This document shows, one piece after another, positions 36,217 through 43,693 of a DNA stretch of 64,000 bases. Source of the DNA: an uncultured Bacilli bacterium. Lineage in GTDB: Bacteria; Bacillota_I; Bacilli_A; RF39; UBA660. The translations under genes and the position numbers were made by a program. The stretch lies in the NCBI GenBank assembly GCA_934096015.1, contig CAKOLD010000003.1:6682-70681 (forward strand). Reading direction: 5' to 3'. Within the stretch, counting starts at the first letter, position 1. Each line of letters opens with the position of its first letter. The notes under the pieces are model-generated. The model saw only the letters and a list, made by a program, of their open reading frames with translations, was not told where the DNA came from and ran no database searches.

Positions 36217-37464
36217 ATGAAAAATTTATTAAAAAATAAATATGTACAATTAGGACTTAGTATTTTTGGAGTAGTTGGATTAAGCATTATTTTTTTCTTT
36301 TTAATATATAGATGGAATGCTTTTTTAAGCGTAATAAAAAATATTTTTACAATACTTATGCCAATAATTTATGGTTTAGTAATAGCTTATATTTTAAATC
36401 CTGGAATTAAAGCTTTAGAATCCAAAGTATTTAATAAAGCTCTTAAAAAGAGTAATCTACCACAAGAAAAAATAAAAGAACGAAGTAGAATTTTTAGTAT
36501 AATTACATCTTCTATAATATTTCTTATTGTTTTATATTTAATAGTTACTTACATAATTCCAGAAATATTAACAAGTATCCAAGTTTTAATAGGGAATGTA
36601 CCTAATTATATTAAGAGTATTCAAGATTGGTTAAGCAGTACCTTAAAAAATAATCCTGATGTTTCTAATCAAATACTAGAAAATTATGAACAAATGAGTA
36701 CTTACTTAATGAAAGTTATTAATGAATCGGTTAAACCTAACATAAATGATATGATAGTAAATCTTTCAACAGGTGTAGTAGGAGTATTTAAATTCTTATA
36801 TAACTTTATAATTGGTTTTATAATTTCTATTTATTTATTAGCCGGAAAAGAAAATTATATTGCGCTTACCAAAAAAGTTACCTATAGTGTCTTCAGTAAA
36901 AAAATTGCTAATGATATTTTAGAAAAATGTAGATTTATTAATCAAATATTTGGAAAATATATGATGGGGGTGTTAATAGACAGCTGTGCCGTAGGTATTA
37001 TTATATTCATTTTTTCAATAATTTTCCAAATGCCATATGCGATGCTTATATCTGTAATATGTGCAGTAACAAACGCAATTCCTTATTTTGGACCTTTTAT
37101 TGGAGCCATACCAAGTGGTTTACTAATTCTTTTAGTAAGTCCACCAAAAGCTATTATCTTTGCAATTTTCATAGTAATTCTTCAACAATTTGATGGAATG
37201 TATTTAGCTCCTAAAATAATTGGTAACCAAACTGGATTAAAACGTTTTTGGGTATTATGTGCCATTTTAATATTTGGAGGATTATTTGGTTTTATTGGAC
37301 TTTTAATAGGAGTTCCATTATTCGCAATTATTTACACTTTTGTAAAAGATTATATAAATGATAATCTAAAATCTAAAAAATTGAGTAGTAGCACAAAAAA
37401 ATATAATAATCTTTCTTATATAAATAATGAAAACGAATACGTTTATTTAGAAGATCATAAGTAA
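36217..37464 (+). CDS. AI-2E (PerM/YdiK)-family membrane transporter
   Basis: A 415-residue membrane protein with about eight helices and a central domain. The family region is clear near 270-360: AVTNAIPYFGPFIGAIPSGL, LQQFDGMYLAPKIIGNQTGL and FGFIGLLIGVPLFAIIYTF. Members are proposed exporters of autoinducer-2 or Na+/H+ antiporters; the substrate cannot be told here. The ribosome site is AGGTGG. The tail after 375 is cytoplasmic and polar. Confidence 0.9.
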   Translation: MKNLLKNKYVQLGLSIFGVVGLSIIFFFLIYRWNAFLSVIKNIFTILMPIIYGLVIAYILNPGIKALESKVFNKALKKSNLPQEKIKERSRIFSIITSSIIFLIVLYLIVTYIIPEILTSIQVLIGNVPNYIKSIQDWLSSTLKNNPDVSNQILENYEQMSTYLMKVINESVKPNINDMIVNLSTGVVGVFKFLYNFIIGFIISIYLLAGKENYIALTKKVTYSVFSKKIANDILEKCRFINQIFGKYMMGVLIDSCAVGIIIFIFSIIFQMPYAMLISVICAVTNAIPYFGPFIGAIPSGLLILLVSPPKAIIFAIFIVILQQFDGMYLAPKIIGNQTGLKRFWVLCAILIFGGLFGFIGLLIGVPLFAIIYTFVKDYINDNLKSKKLSSSTKKYNNLSYINNENEYVYLEDHK

Positions 37465-37477
37465 AACTTATGATTTT
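37454..37477 (+). terminator. Probable terminator after the AI-2E-family gene
   Basis: ATCATAAG (37454-37461) pairs with CTTATGAT (37467-37474) over a 5-base loop. The T run is short (four), so termination may be partial and fmt could be partly read through. Confidence 0.5.
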
Positions 37478-37511
37478 AAAATAGTAAAATATAGAGTATA
37501 AGGTGATAAAA

Positions 37512-38450
37512 ATGAAAAATTTAAAAGTAGTATTTATGGGTACTCCAACATTCGCAAAACCCATATTAGAAAAATTAATTAATCTTACTAGAGTAGAATT
37601 AGTAGTAACTCAACCAGATAAAATAGTTGGTAGAAAAAGAATATTAACACCAAGTCCTATTAAAAAATTAGCTTTAGAAAATAACATAGAAATATTTACT
37701 CCGTCAAAGATAAAAGAAGAATATCAAAAAATTTTAGATTGTAAGCCAGATCTTATAGTTACATGTGCATATGGACAAATAATTCCAAAAATACTATTAG
37801 ATTGTCCAAAATATGGATGTATTAATGTTCATGCATCATTATTACCAAAATATAGAGGAGGAGCTCCAATTCAAGCATCACTTTTAAATGGCGATAAAGA
37901 AACTGGAGTAACTTTGATGTACATGGCTGAAGGAATGGATGATGGTGATATTATAACTGAAAAAAGGATAAGCATTGAAGATAACGATGATATTCACTCC
38001 CTAAGTCAAAAATTATCTACTTTAGGAGCAGATATTTTAGCAGAAAACCTAAGTGATATTATAAAGGGAAAAATAACCAGAATAAAACAAAATAGTGAAG
38101 ATGTATCCTTTGCGTTTATTCCTAAAAGAGAAGAAGAAAAATTAGATTTTAACACTTCTGCCAAAATACTTCACAATAAAGTTAGAGCCCTTACGCCATA
38201 CACTTATGCAATATTTAAAAATCAAGAAATGAAAATAGTAAAATCAAAATATATTGACGAAGTTGCACCAGGTAAAAACGGTGAAATAGTGAAAGTTGAT
38301 AAAAATAGTTTTTATATAAAATGTAAAGAAGGATTATTACAAGTTTTAGAAATAACTCCATTTTCGAAAAAAAATATGTTAGTAAGAGATTATTTTAACG
38401 GAATAAAAAAGGAAAGTTTAATTGGTGAAGTTTTAAATGAAGAAAAATAA
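37512..38450 (+). CDS. fmt: Methionyl-tRNA formyltransferase
   Basis: A 312-residue enzyme that formylates initiator Met-tRNA. Motifs: FMGTPTFAKPILEKL at the N-terminus, LTPSPIKKLAL, CAYGQIIPKILLD, the catalytic INVHASLLPKYRGGAPIQ (Asn and His near 107-109) and GMDDGDII. The C-terminal OB domain (about 205-312) is present. The ATG at 37512 follows AGGTGAT; the frame extends to a GTG in that site. It overlaps the next gene by 14 bases. Confidence 0.96.
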   Translation: MKNLKVVFMGTPTFAKPILEKLINLTRVELVVTQPDKIVGRKRILTPSPIKKLALENNIEIFTPSKIKEEYQKILDCKPDLIVTCAYGQIIPKILLDCPKYGCINVHASLLPKYRGGAPIQASLLNGDKETGVTLMYMAEGMDDGDIITEKRISIEDNDDIHSLSQKLSTLGADILAENLSDIIKGKITRIKQNSEDVSFAFIPKREEEKLDFNTSAKILHNKVRALTPYTYAIFKNQEMKIVKSKYIDEVAPGKNGEIVKVDKNSFYIKCKEGLLQVLEITPFSKKNMLVRDYFNGIKKESLIGEVLNEEK

Positions 38451-39054
38451 TCTAAAAAAATATTGGAAAATATTAAAAGAAAATTGGAAAATACCTCGAT
38501 TTAGAGCAATTATAAAGTTAAGTTTATATACTCTAATGTTTCTTATGATCATTGTTTTAGTAAGAATAGGAAATGATACAGCAAATATGGATAAAAAAAC
38601 TGAAAATAAAGTTTCTTATAACGATATAATAAAAAATACTAAAGAATTGAAATATAAACTTAGCTACAAATTAAGTAATGATAGTAATATTTGTACAATA
38701 GATGGTGATACAGAAAATAATATTTTAACTGGATACATAACATGTAATAATCAAATAAAAAAGATTCAGGTAAAAGATAACGAAATTTATAATGTAAATT
38801 ATAATTCTTTAGATGAAGAATTAAACAATATTTTTGAAGGAATATTTCTATTACCGAACAATATTATAGAATTAGTAAATAATGAAAAAAGTTATATTGA
38901 AAAAAATGAAAATAGTAGCAAATATTTATATAAAGTTAATTGGAAAGAATCAGATTATACTATAGAAATTATTACTGATTTATCTAAAATCGAAAAAATA
39001 ATAGTGTATAATGACGAAATAAATTACGAAATTAACTTTATCTTTGACAAATAG
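38437..39054 (+). CDS. Unknown membrane-anchored protein
   Basis: A 205-residue protein that I do not recognise. A basic N-terminus is followed by one membrane helix (about 27-44) and an extracytoplasmic domain of about 155 residues with alternating polar and hydrophobic residues suggesting beta structure. It contains one Cys pair (NSNICTIDGD and YITCNNQIKK). It is translationally coupled to fmt (ribosome site GGTGAAG inside fmt) but has no obvious link to formylation. Confidence 0.6.
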   Translation: MKKNNLKKYWKILKENWKIPRFRAIIKLSLYTLMFLMIIVLVRIGNDTANMDKKTENKVSYNDIIKNTKELKYKLSYKLSNDSNICTIDGDTENNILTGYITCNNQIKKIQVKDNEIYNVNYNSLDEELNNIFEGIFLLPNNIIELVNNEKSYIEKNENSSKYLYKVNWKESDYTIEIITDLSKIEKIIVYNDEINYEINFIFDK

Positions 39055-39072
39055 CACTTTTTTTGCTATTAT
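39044..39072 (+). promoter_or_regulatory. SigA-type promoter for the CDP-alcohol phosphatidyltransferase gene
   Basis: TTGACA (39044-39049) and TATTAT (39067-39072) are separated by 17 bases, 26 bases before the ATG. It overlaps the 3' end of the upstream gene. Confidence 0.65.
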
Positions 39073-39097
39073 AGCTCTTACAAAAAGAGGGGGTAAT

Positions 39098-40069
39098 ATG
39101 AAAAGAAAAACCAAAAAGATAATAGTAAATGCAATGACATTTTCAAGAATCATTGGTACATTTTTATTACCAGGAATTATATCATTATGTGGCCCTATAG
39201 AAATGGTAGCCTATATAAGTAGTCTTTTATTAACAGACTTTATAGATGGTAAGTTAGCCAGAAAATGGGACGTTTCTACAGTTTTTGGAGCAACTTTAGA
39301 TGCTTTTTCTGATAAACTTTTTGGAATATCCTTATTAATTTATTTGGTAAAATTTTATCCTGTAATATGGCTTACAATCATTAATGAACTAATTATTGCG
39401 GGCTGTAATCTTGATGGCCTTAGAAAAGGAGTAGATATAAAATCTTCTAAAATTGGAAAATTCAAAACAGGAATACTTGATGTGACCAGTGCTCTAGCAA
39501 TATTATCTGCTATAATTCCTAGTTTTAGTTTACAAGTTATAACATATTCTTTTTGTGCCTTAACTTTAGCTTCACAAGCCGCAGCATTTGTTGATTACAA
39601 ATCAGAAATTGAAAAACAGTACAAATCTAATGATAATAATAAAGAGAGTTTTAAAAAAGTTATAACTGACATCATGGAAAATGCTAAGGATAAAGAAAAA
39701 TTTAAGGAAATCTTATTTAGTACAAATTATTTTAAGCAAAATGAAGATAAGCCATTATTAGAAAAATTAACAGAAAAAGAAGAAAAAAATAATAATGACA
39801 ATAATCACGAAGAAATAAAATTAGACAATCTTGAAAACAACAAAGAAATCAATCAAGAATTGACAATAGAAGAAGAAAATAAATTAAAGATTGAATTTAA
39901 TCTTAATGAAAAAGAAATTGAAAAAATTAAAGAATATTTAAAGCTTACTAAATGTAATAAAGAATCATTGGAAAAAGCTATAAAGAATATTATAGAATTA
40001 GAAAAATCACAAGATAACAATGTAATAGAAACAAGAGCTATTAAAAAGAAGGGAAAAAAATATGAATAA
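39098..40069 (+). CDS. CDP-alcohol phosphatidyltransferase with C-terminal extension
   Basis: A 323-residue protein. The first ~175 residues are a CDP-alcohol phosphatidyltransferase with the complete catalytic motif in DGKLARKWDVSTVFGATLD then AFSDK (DG-x2-AR-x8-G-x3-D-x3-D), so it should make phosphatidylglycerol phosphate or a related phospholipid in the membrane. The remaining ~150 residues are charged, Lys/Glu/Asn-rich and helical, which is not usual for PgsA. The last ~45 residues resemble the C-terminus of the next protein. The ATG follows GAGGGGG; a longer frame from 39044 runs through the promoter. Confidence 0.85.
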   Translation: MKRKTKKIIVNAMTFSRIIGTFLLPGIISLCGPIEMVAYISSLLLTDFIDGKLARKWDVSTVFGATLDAFSDKLFGISLLIYLVKFYPVIWLTIINELIIAGCNLDGLRKGVDIKSSKIGKFKTGILDVTSALAILSAIIPSFSLQVITYSFCALTLASQAAAFVDYKSEIEKQYKSNDNNKESFKKVITDIMENAKDKEKFKEILFSTNYFKQNEDKPLLEKLTEKEEKNNNDNNHEEIKLDNLENNKEINQELTIEEENKLKIEFNLNEKEIEKIKEYLKLTKCNKESLEKAIKNIIELEKSQDNNVIETRAIKKKGKKYE

Positions 40070-40631
40070 TAATATTGAAAATGAGAGAACAAAAAAAGAC
40101 ATTGAAAAAGATATGGCAACAAATAGATTGCTTCTAGTAGGATTATCATTTTCTTCATTAATTGGAGCAATAATGTTACTTACAGATCCAACAATTTTAA
40201 GTGTTGCTGTTACATTAATTAATGCAGGATTTATGTGCTACGGAATGGCTGCTATAGAAAAAAATCGAAGAGAATTAGAAACTGTGGAAGAAAATAAAGT
40301 TGATATGAAAGAAAATGAAAACTTTGAGCCAGTAAAAGAAGAAACAAAAACTTTAAATCTATCTAAAAAATTAGATGAAAAACACGATTATAGTTTTTCA
40401 GTAAGTGAAAAAACAGAATTAAAGTATATCTATAATTTAACTCCAATTGAAGTTGATAGATTAGAAGAATATGCTAAAGCAAATAAAATTGATTATGAAA
40501 CACTATTAAATTATTTTAATGAATACATTGAAATATTAGAAAACGCTTATGTTTATCCAGATGAAAGCAAATTTGAACAATTTGTAAGTAATAAAAAGTT
40601 AAAAAAAGAAAAAACTATTGACAACAACTAA
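40062..40631 (+). CDS. Small membrane protein sharing a C-terminal module with its neighbour
   Basis: A 189-residue protein with two membrane helices (about 23-41 and 46-66) and a charged cytoplasmic tail. Its final third (LKYIYNLTPIEVDRLEEYAK, then LLNYFNEYIEILE) resembles the end of the preceding phosphatidyltransferase (LKIEFNLNEKEIEKIKEYLK, then LEKAIKNIIELE). The shared module may bring the two together. It overlaps that gene by 8 bases (coupled). I do not recognise the family. Confidence 0.65.
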   Translation: MNNNIENERTKKDIEKDMATNRLLLVGLSFSSLIGAIMLLTDPTILSVAVTLINAGFMCYGMAAIEKNRRELETVEENKVDMKENENFEPVKEETKTLNLSKKLDEKHDYSFSVSEKTELKYIYNLTPIEVDRLEEYAKANKIDYETLLNYFNEYIEILENAYVYPDESKFEQFVSNKKLKKEKTIDNN

Positions 40632-40645
40632 AAAAATGTTATAAT
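40618..40645 (+). promoter_or_regulatory. SigA-type promoter of the infC operon
   Basis: TTGACA (40618-40623) and TATAAT (40640-40645) are 16 bases apart. The promoter overlaps the end of the preceding gene and precedes the attenuator leader. Confidence 0.7.
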
Positions 40646-40651
40646 AAATAA

Positions 40652-40762
40652 CGAAAAAAAGGAAAGAGATGTATCCACATCCACCTGATTACTTACAGTA
40701 ATAGGTAAATAGCCGAATAAAACTAAAGCTAAAAGTGGATACATTTTGTATTCACTTTTTTA
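40652..40762 (+). promoter_or_regulatory. L20-type attenuator leader of infC-rpmI-rplT
   Basis: The 5' untranslated region ends in a 13-bp terminator, arms 40731-40743 and 40748-40760, with a T run. TGTATCCAC (40670-40678) is exactly complementary to GTGGATACA (40735-40743), so it can form an antiterminator instead. The operon and position match the L20 leader of Bacillus, where ribosomal protein L20 binding to the leader favours termination. The L20 site itself was identified by position, not by a model search. Confidence 0.75.
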
Positions 40763-40783
40763 ATTATATGGAGGTGCGTTTGT

Positions 40784-41311
40784 ATAGCAAACATGAAAAA
40801 AGATGATCTACCGATCAATGGGCAAATTAGAGTTGAAGAATTAATGGTAATTGGTCCAAATGGAGAACAAATGGGTACTAAAAAATTAAAAGATGCCTTA
40901 ACATTAGCCAACTATGCAGGTCTTGATTTAGTTTTAATGAATAATTCAAAAACATCAGCAGTTGGAAAAATAATGGATTATAACAAATTCCGTTATGAAA
41001 AACAAAAGAAACAAAAAGAAGCATTAAAAAAACAAAGAGAAAACAACAAAGAAATAAAAGAATATCAATTATCAGTAACAATCGATGTTCATGATTTTGA
41101 AACGCGTAAAAAAAACGCAGTAGAATACTTAAAAAAAGGACATAAAATAAAAGTCTCTTTAAGATTTAAAGGCCGTCAAATGGCACATACAGAACTTGGA
41201 AGAGATGTATTATTAAAATTTGCTGAAGAGTTAAGTGAAGTAGCAGATAAAGAATCTGAACCAAAACTTGAAGGTAGAAATATGACAATGATGTTAGCAC
41301 CAAAAAAATAA
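40784..41311 (+). CDS. infC: Translation initiation factor IF-3, probable AUA start
   Basis: IF-3 binds the 30S subunit and checks initiator tRNA and start codon. The product (175 residues from the proposed start) has the N-domain with INGQIRVEELMVIGPNGEQ, DALTLANYAGLDLVL and the KIMDYNKFRYEKQKKQKE linker, then the C-domain FKGRQMAHTELGRDVLLKF. The first ATG is at 40793, 16 bases from the strong GGAGGTG (40770-40776). An in-frame ATA at 40784 has a 7-base spacing. infC in many bacteria uses AUU-class starts that IF-3 itself discriminates against, so AUA is the likelier start. Confidence 0.93.
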   Translation: MANMKKDDLPINGQIRVEELMVIGPNGEQMGTKKLKDALTLANYAGLDLVLMNNSKTSAVGKIMDYNKFRYEKQKKQKEALKKQRENNKEIKEYQLSVTIDVHDFETRKKNAVEYLKKGHKIKVSLRFKGRQMAHTELGRDVLLKFAEELSEVADKESEPKLEGRNMTMMLAPKK

Positions 41312-41324
41312 GGAGGAAATAAAT

Positions 41325-41513
41325 ATGCCAAAAATGAAAACACACAAATCAAGTAGTAAAGTGTTAAAAAAGAAAAAAAATGGTAGCTTAGTTTATAAAA
41401 AATCTAATGGTAATCATAAAACTGCAAAAGATTCTAGTAAACAAGTTAGACAAAGAAGAAATAAAGGAATTTTAGCGAAAGGAGAAGCTGACAGATTAAA
41501 AAATGTCATCTAA
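41325..41513 (+). CDS. rpmI: 50S ribosomal protein L35
   Basis: A 62-residue basic protein with the L35 start PKMKTHKSSSKVLKKK and the GNHKTAKDSSKQVRQRR and GILAKGEADRLKNVI segments. It lies 13 bases after infC with AAGGAGG as ribosome site, in the usual infC-rpmI-rplT order. Confidence 0.97.
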   Translation: MPKMKTHKSSSKVLKKKKNGSLVYKKSNGNHKTAKDSSKQVRQRRNKGILAKGEADRLKNVI

Positions 41514-41524
41514 TGTGATGTAAT

Positions 41525-42043
41525 ATGACAAGAGTTAAAGGCGGTTCTGTTGCTAAAAACAGAAGAAGAAAAGTATTAAAACAAGCTAAAGGTTATTTTG
41601 GAAGTAAACATAGATTATTTAAAACAGCACAAGAACAAGTTTTCCACAGTGGAGCATATGCTTACAGAGACCGTAAAGCTAATAAGAGAAATTTCAGAAA
41701 ATTATGGATTACAAGAATCAATGCAGCTTGTAGAGAAAATAATATAAGTTATTCAAAATTTATTAATGGTCTTAACAAAGCAGGTATTGAAATCAATAGA
41801 AAAATGTTAAGTGAAGTAGCAATCGATAATCCAGCTATGTTCACAGAATTAGTAAATCAAGCAAATAATGCTTTAGCAGGTAAAAAAACAGTTAAAAATA
41901 CACCAAAAGCTGAACCAGCAAAAGAAGAAACAAAAGATTTAAGTAAAATGACTGTTGCTGAATTAAAAAATCTCGCTAAAGAAAAAGGAATAACTGGTTA
42001 TACCACAATGAAAAAAGACGAGTTATTAAATGCCTTAAAATAA
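41525..42043 (+). CDS. rplT: 50S ribosomal protein L20 with a C-terminal SAP/Rho-N-like extension
   Basis: Residues 1 to ~118 are normal L20 (TRVKGGSVAKNRRRKVLKQA, YAYRDRKANKRNFRKLWITR, FINGLNKAGIEINRKMLSE). L20 organises 23S rRNA early in assembly and represses its own operon through the leader. Here about 50 residues are added: a linker (TPKAEPAKEETKDLSK) and then MTVAELKNLAKEKGITGYTT followed by KKDELLNALK, the helix-extension-helix pattern of SAP or Rho N-terminal nucleic-acid binding motifs. The ribosome site is weak and the gene is close to rpmI (11 bases), so coupling is likely. Confidence 0.95.
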   Translation: MTRVKGGSVAKNRRRKVLKQAKGYFGSKHRLFKTAQEQVFHSGAYAYRDRKANKRNFRKLWITRINAACRENNISYSKFINGLNKAGIEINRKMLSEVAIDNPAMFTELVNQANNALAGKKTVKNTPKAEPAKEETKDLSKMTVAELKNLAKEKGITGYTTMKKDELLNALK

Positions 42044-42044
42044 G

Positions 42045-42070
42045 TAGTTGAATATATCAACTATTTTTTT
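42045..42070 (+). terminator. Intrinsic terminator of the infC operon
   Basis: TAGTTGA (42045-42051) pairs with TCAACTA (42057-42063) over a 5-base loop and is followed by seven T residues. Confidence 0.85.
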
Positions 42071-42071
42071 A

Positions 42072-42099
42072 TTGACTTTTAAATGTTATTTTATATAAT
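42072..42099 (+). promoter_or_regulatory. SigA-type promoter for the kinase-like gene
   Basis: TTGACT (42072-42077) and TATAAT (42094-42099) are 16 bases apart, 23 bases before the ATG. Confidence 0.55.
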
Positions 42100-42122
42100 A
42101 TTTGTTTGCAAGGACAAATTAT

Positions 42123-42983
42123 ATGGAAATTATAAATTATGAAAGTAAAAATTTTAGAAAATTAAAAAAATATAAATTACATAAAAAAATAGATAATAGT
42201 GAGTCTTTTTTGTATGTTAAAAATAATTCTGACACCAAAAAAGAATTGATTAAAATATTTATACTTAATGACGGATCATATTTTGAAAATAAAAAATCCA
42301 CATTAGAAAAGCTTTATAATCTAAAAGGAAAAGCAATACCAGATCAAATTGTTTTACCCAATAATTTTATATCAATTAACGGAAAAATAAGTGGATATAG
42401 TCAAGATTTAATAGAAAATAATATTAATTTACAAATTATTTTAGATAACCCTTTAATTCCGATTTCAACAAAAATAGACCTTTTATACAAAGTTGCAATT
42501 TTACTCGAAAAAATTGAGAAGAACCCTCTACTAAGAGAACATAATTTTTATTTAGGTGATATTCATTCAGGTAATTTCATTTACGATAAGAATAGCCAAA
42601 ATATTAAAGCAATTGATGTTGATAGTTCAACAATTGATGCTAATAAACCGGGAACAGCAAAATATTTATGTAATAGTATCAATCTTGGAAATAAATATTC
42701 CAACAATAAAAGAAATTACAATTCTACAATACTATGTTACTATTACATGCTGTTAAGTTTTCTAGCAAATACTAACATAAGTAATCAACCAAAAGGTTTT
42801 TATTTAAGATATCTAAAATTTTTAAAACAATGCGGAATAAACGAAGAATTATGTTATTATTTATCGTTAATATATACAGATTCTGATAATATCTTAAAAC
42901 CAGACCTTATTAAAACTCTCGACGATCAAACTTTAAAAAAAGTGCAAAAAAAAAGCTTTTATTCAAGCTTTAAAACATTTTAA
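42123..42983 (+). CDS. Protein-kinase-like fold protein
   Basis: A 286-residue protein with a kinase-like C-lobe: LGDIHSGNFIYD (about 145-156), in the place of the HxDxxxxN catalytic loop, followed by IKAIDVDSSTID, in the place of the metal-binding DFG/DFD. The N-lobe (about 25-80) has strands with candidate Lys residues but no glycine loop that I can place with confidence. Related proteins include aminoglycoside and lipopolysaccharide kinases as well as atypical protein kinases. The substrate is unknown. The start has AAGGAC upstream; an in-frame TTG at 42102 is less likely. It converges with gatD and overlaps it by 4 bases. Confidence 0.6.
   Translation: MEIINYESKNFRKLKKYKLHKKIDNSESFLYVKNNSDTKKELIKIFILNDGSYFENKKSTLEKLYNLKGKAIPDQIVLPNNFISINGKISGYSQDLIENNINLQIILDNPLIPISTKIDLLYKVAILLEKIEKNPLLREHNFYLGDIHSGNFIYDKNSQNIKAIDVDSSTIDANKPGTAKYLCNSINLGNKYSNNKRNYNSTILCYYYMLLSFLANTNISNQPKGFYLRYLKFLKQCGINEELCYYLSLIYTDSDNILKPDLIKTLDDQTLKKVQKKSFYSSFKTF
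42945..42971 (-). terminator. Intrinsic terminator of murT-gatD (minus strand)
   Basis: On the minus strand AAAGCTT and AAGCTTT (plus 42952-42958 and 42965-42971) form a 7-bp stem followed by a T run (plus A residues 42945-42951). It lies within the 3' end of the convergent kinase-like gene. Confidence 0.65.
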
Positions 42984-43693
42984 CTAATAAAATTTTTAAT
43001 ATACTCATTATATGCTTTATAATCTAAAGTGTTAGTGTTGGGAATAAACCCAATATTTTTTTTATCTAAAACCGTTTTTACAATATAGTCAGTTAACTGT
43101 GGATTTCTAATTAAAATAGGCCCAATTATATAAGTAGCAATAAAGTTCTTATAATGAATACCTTCATATTTAGTTTTATAATTTTCTGCATGTCCATTAA
43201 TAACACTAAATAAATAATTTTCTTTATTGTTCATTATACATTGTCTATTTTGAAAACCAATCAAAGGTTCCTTTAAAAAATCACACTCTACAAGTTGTTC
43301 TCCCATTATTCTTTCATGAACTTCTTTTGCATAAAAATCAAATATCCCTAAACAATCAATAATAGAATCATTAATTCTTTCAATATAATTACCAAATAAT
43401 TCAATGGAATTTCCTGTACAAATAATAAATTTGTTATTATTTATAGCATTCTTAAAATCATCTTTATGTTTAATAATATCTTGAGCAACGATATTTTCAT
43501 TAAATTCACTTCCTGATCCTATATAACCTATGTCATATTTTGAAAGATTAATTTCATCACCAATAGTTAATTTTTCAACCTCACAACTTACACCTTGAGA
43601 GATAAAATTTTCCCTTAATGCTAACACATTTCCATTTTCTCCATATAAATTCATTAAATCATAATATAAATGAGCTATTCTAATTGTTTTCAT
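42980..43693 (-). CDS. gatD: Lipid II isoglutaminyl synthase, glutamine amidotransferase subunit GatD (atypical)
   Basis: A 237-residue class I amidotransferase that supplies ammonia to MurT for amidation of the glutamate in lipid II. The nucleophile region is FIICTGNSIELFG with C92. The family's second catalytic residue, the His of TYLHGP, is replaced: the segment reads ATYIIGPILIRNPQL with Ile at 190. The rest of the C-terminal pattern is preserved. Either another residue serves, or free ammonia is used. It overlaps murT by 14 bases, the standard MurT-GatD pairing, so the identity is firm even if the activity is uncertain. Confidence 0.85.
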   Translation of the reverse strand: MKTIRIAHLYYDLMNLYGENGNVLALRENFISQGVSCEVEKLTIGDEINLSKYDIGYIGSGSEFNENIVAQDIIKHKDDFKNAINNNKFIICTGNSIELFGNYIERINDSIIDCLGIFDFYAKEVHERIMGEQLVECDFLKEPLIGFQNRQCIMNNKENYLFSVINGHAENYKTKYEGIHYKNFIATYIIGPILIRNPQLTDYIVKTVLDKKNIGFIPNTNTLDYKAYNEYIKNFIS

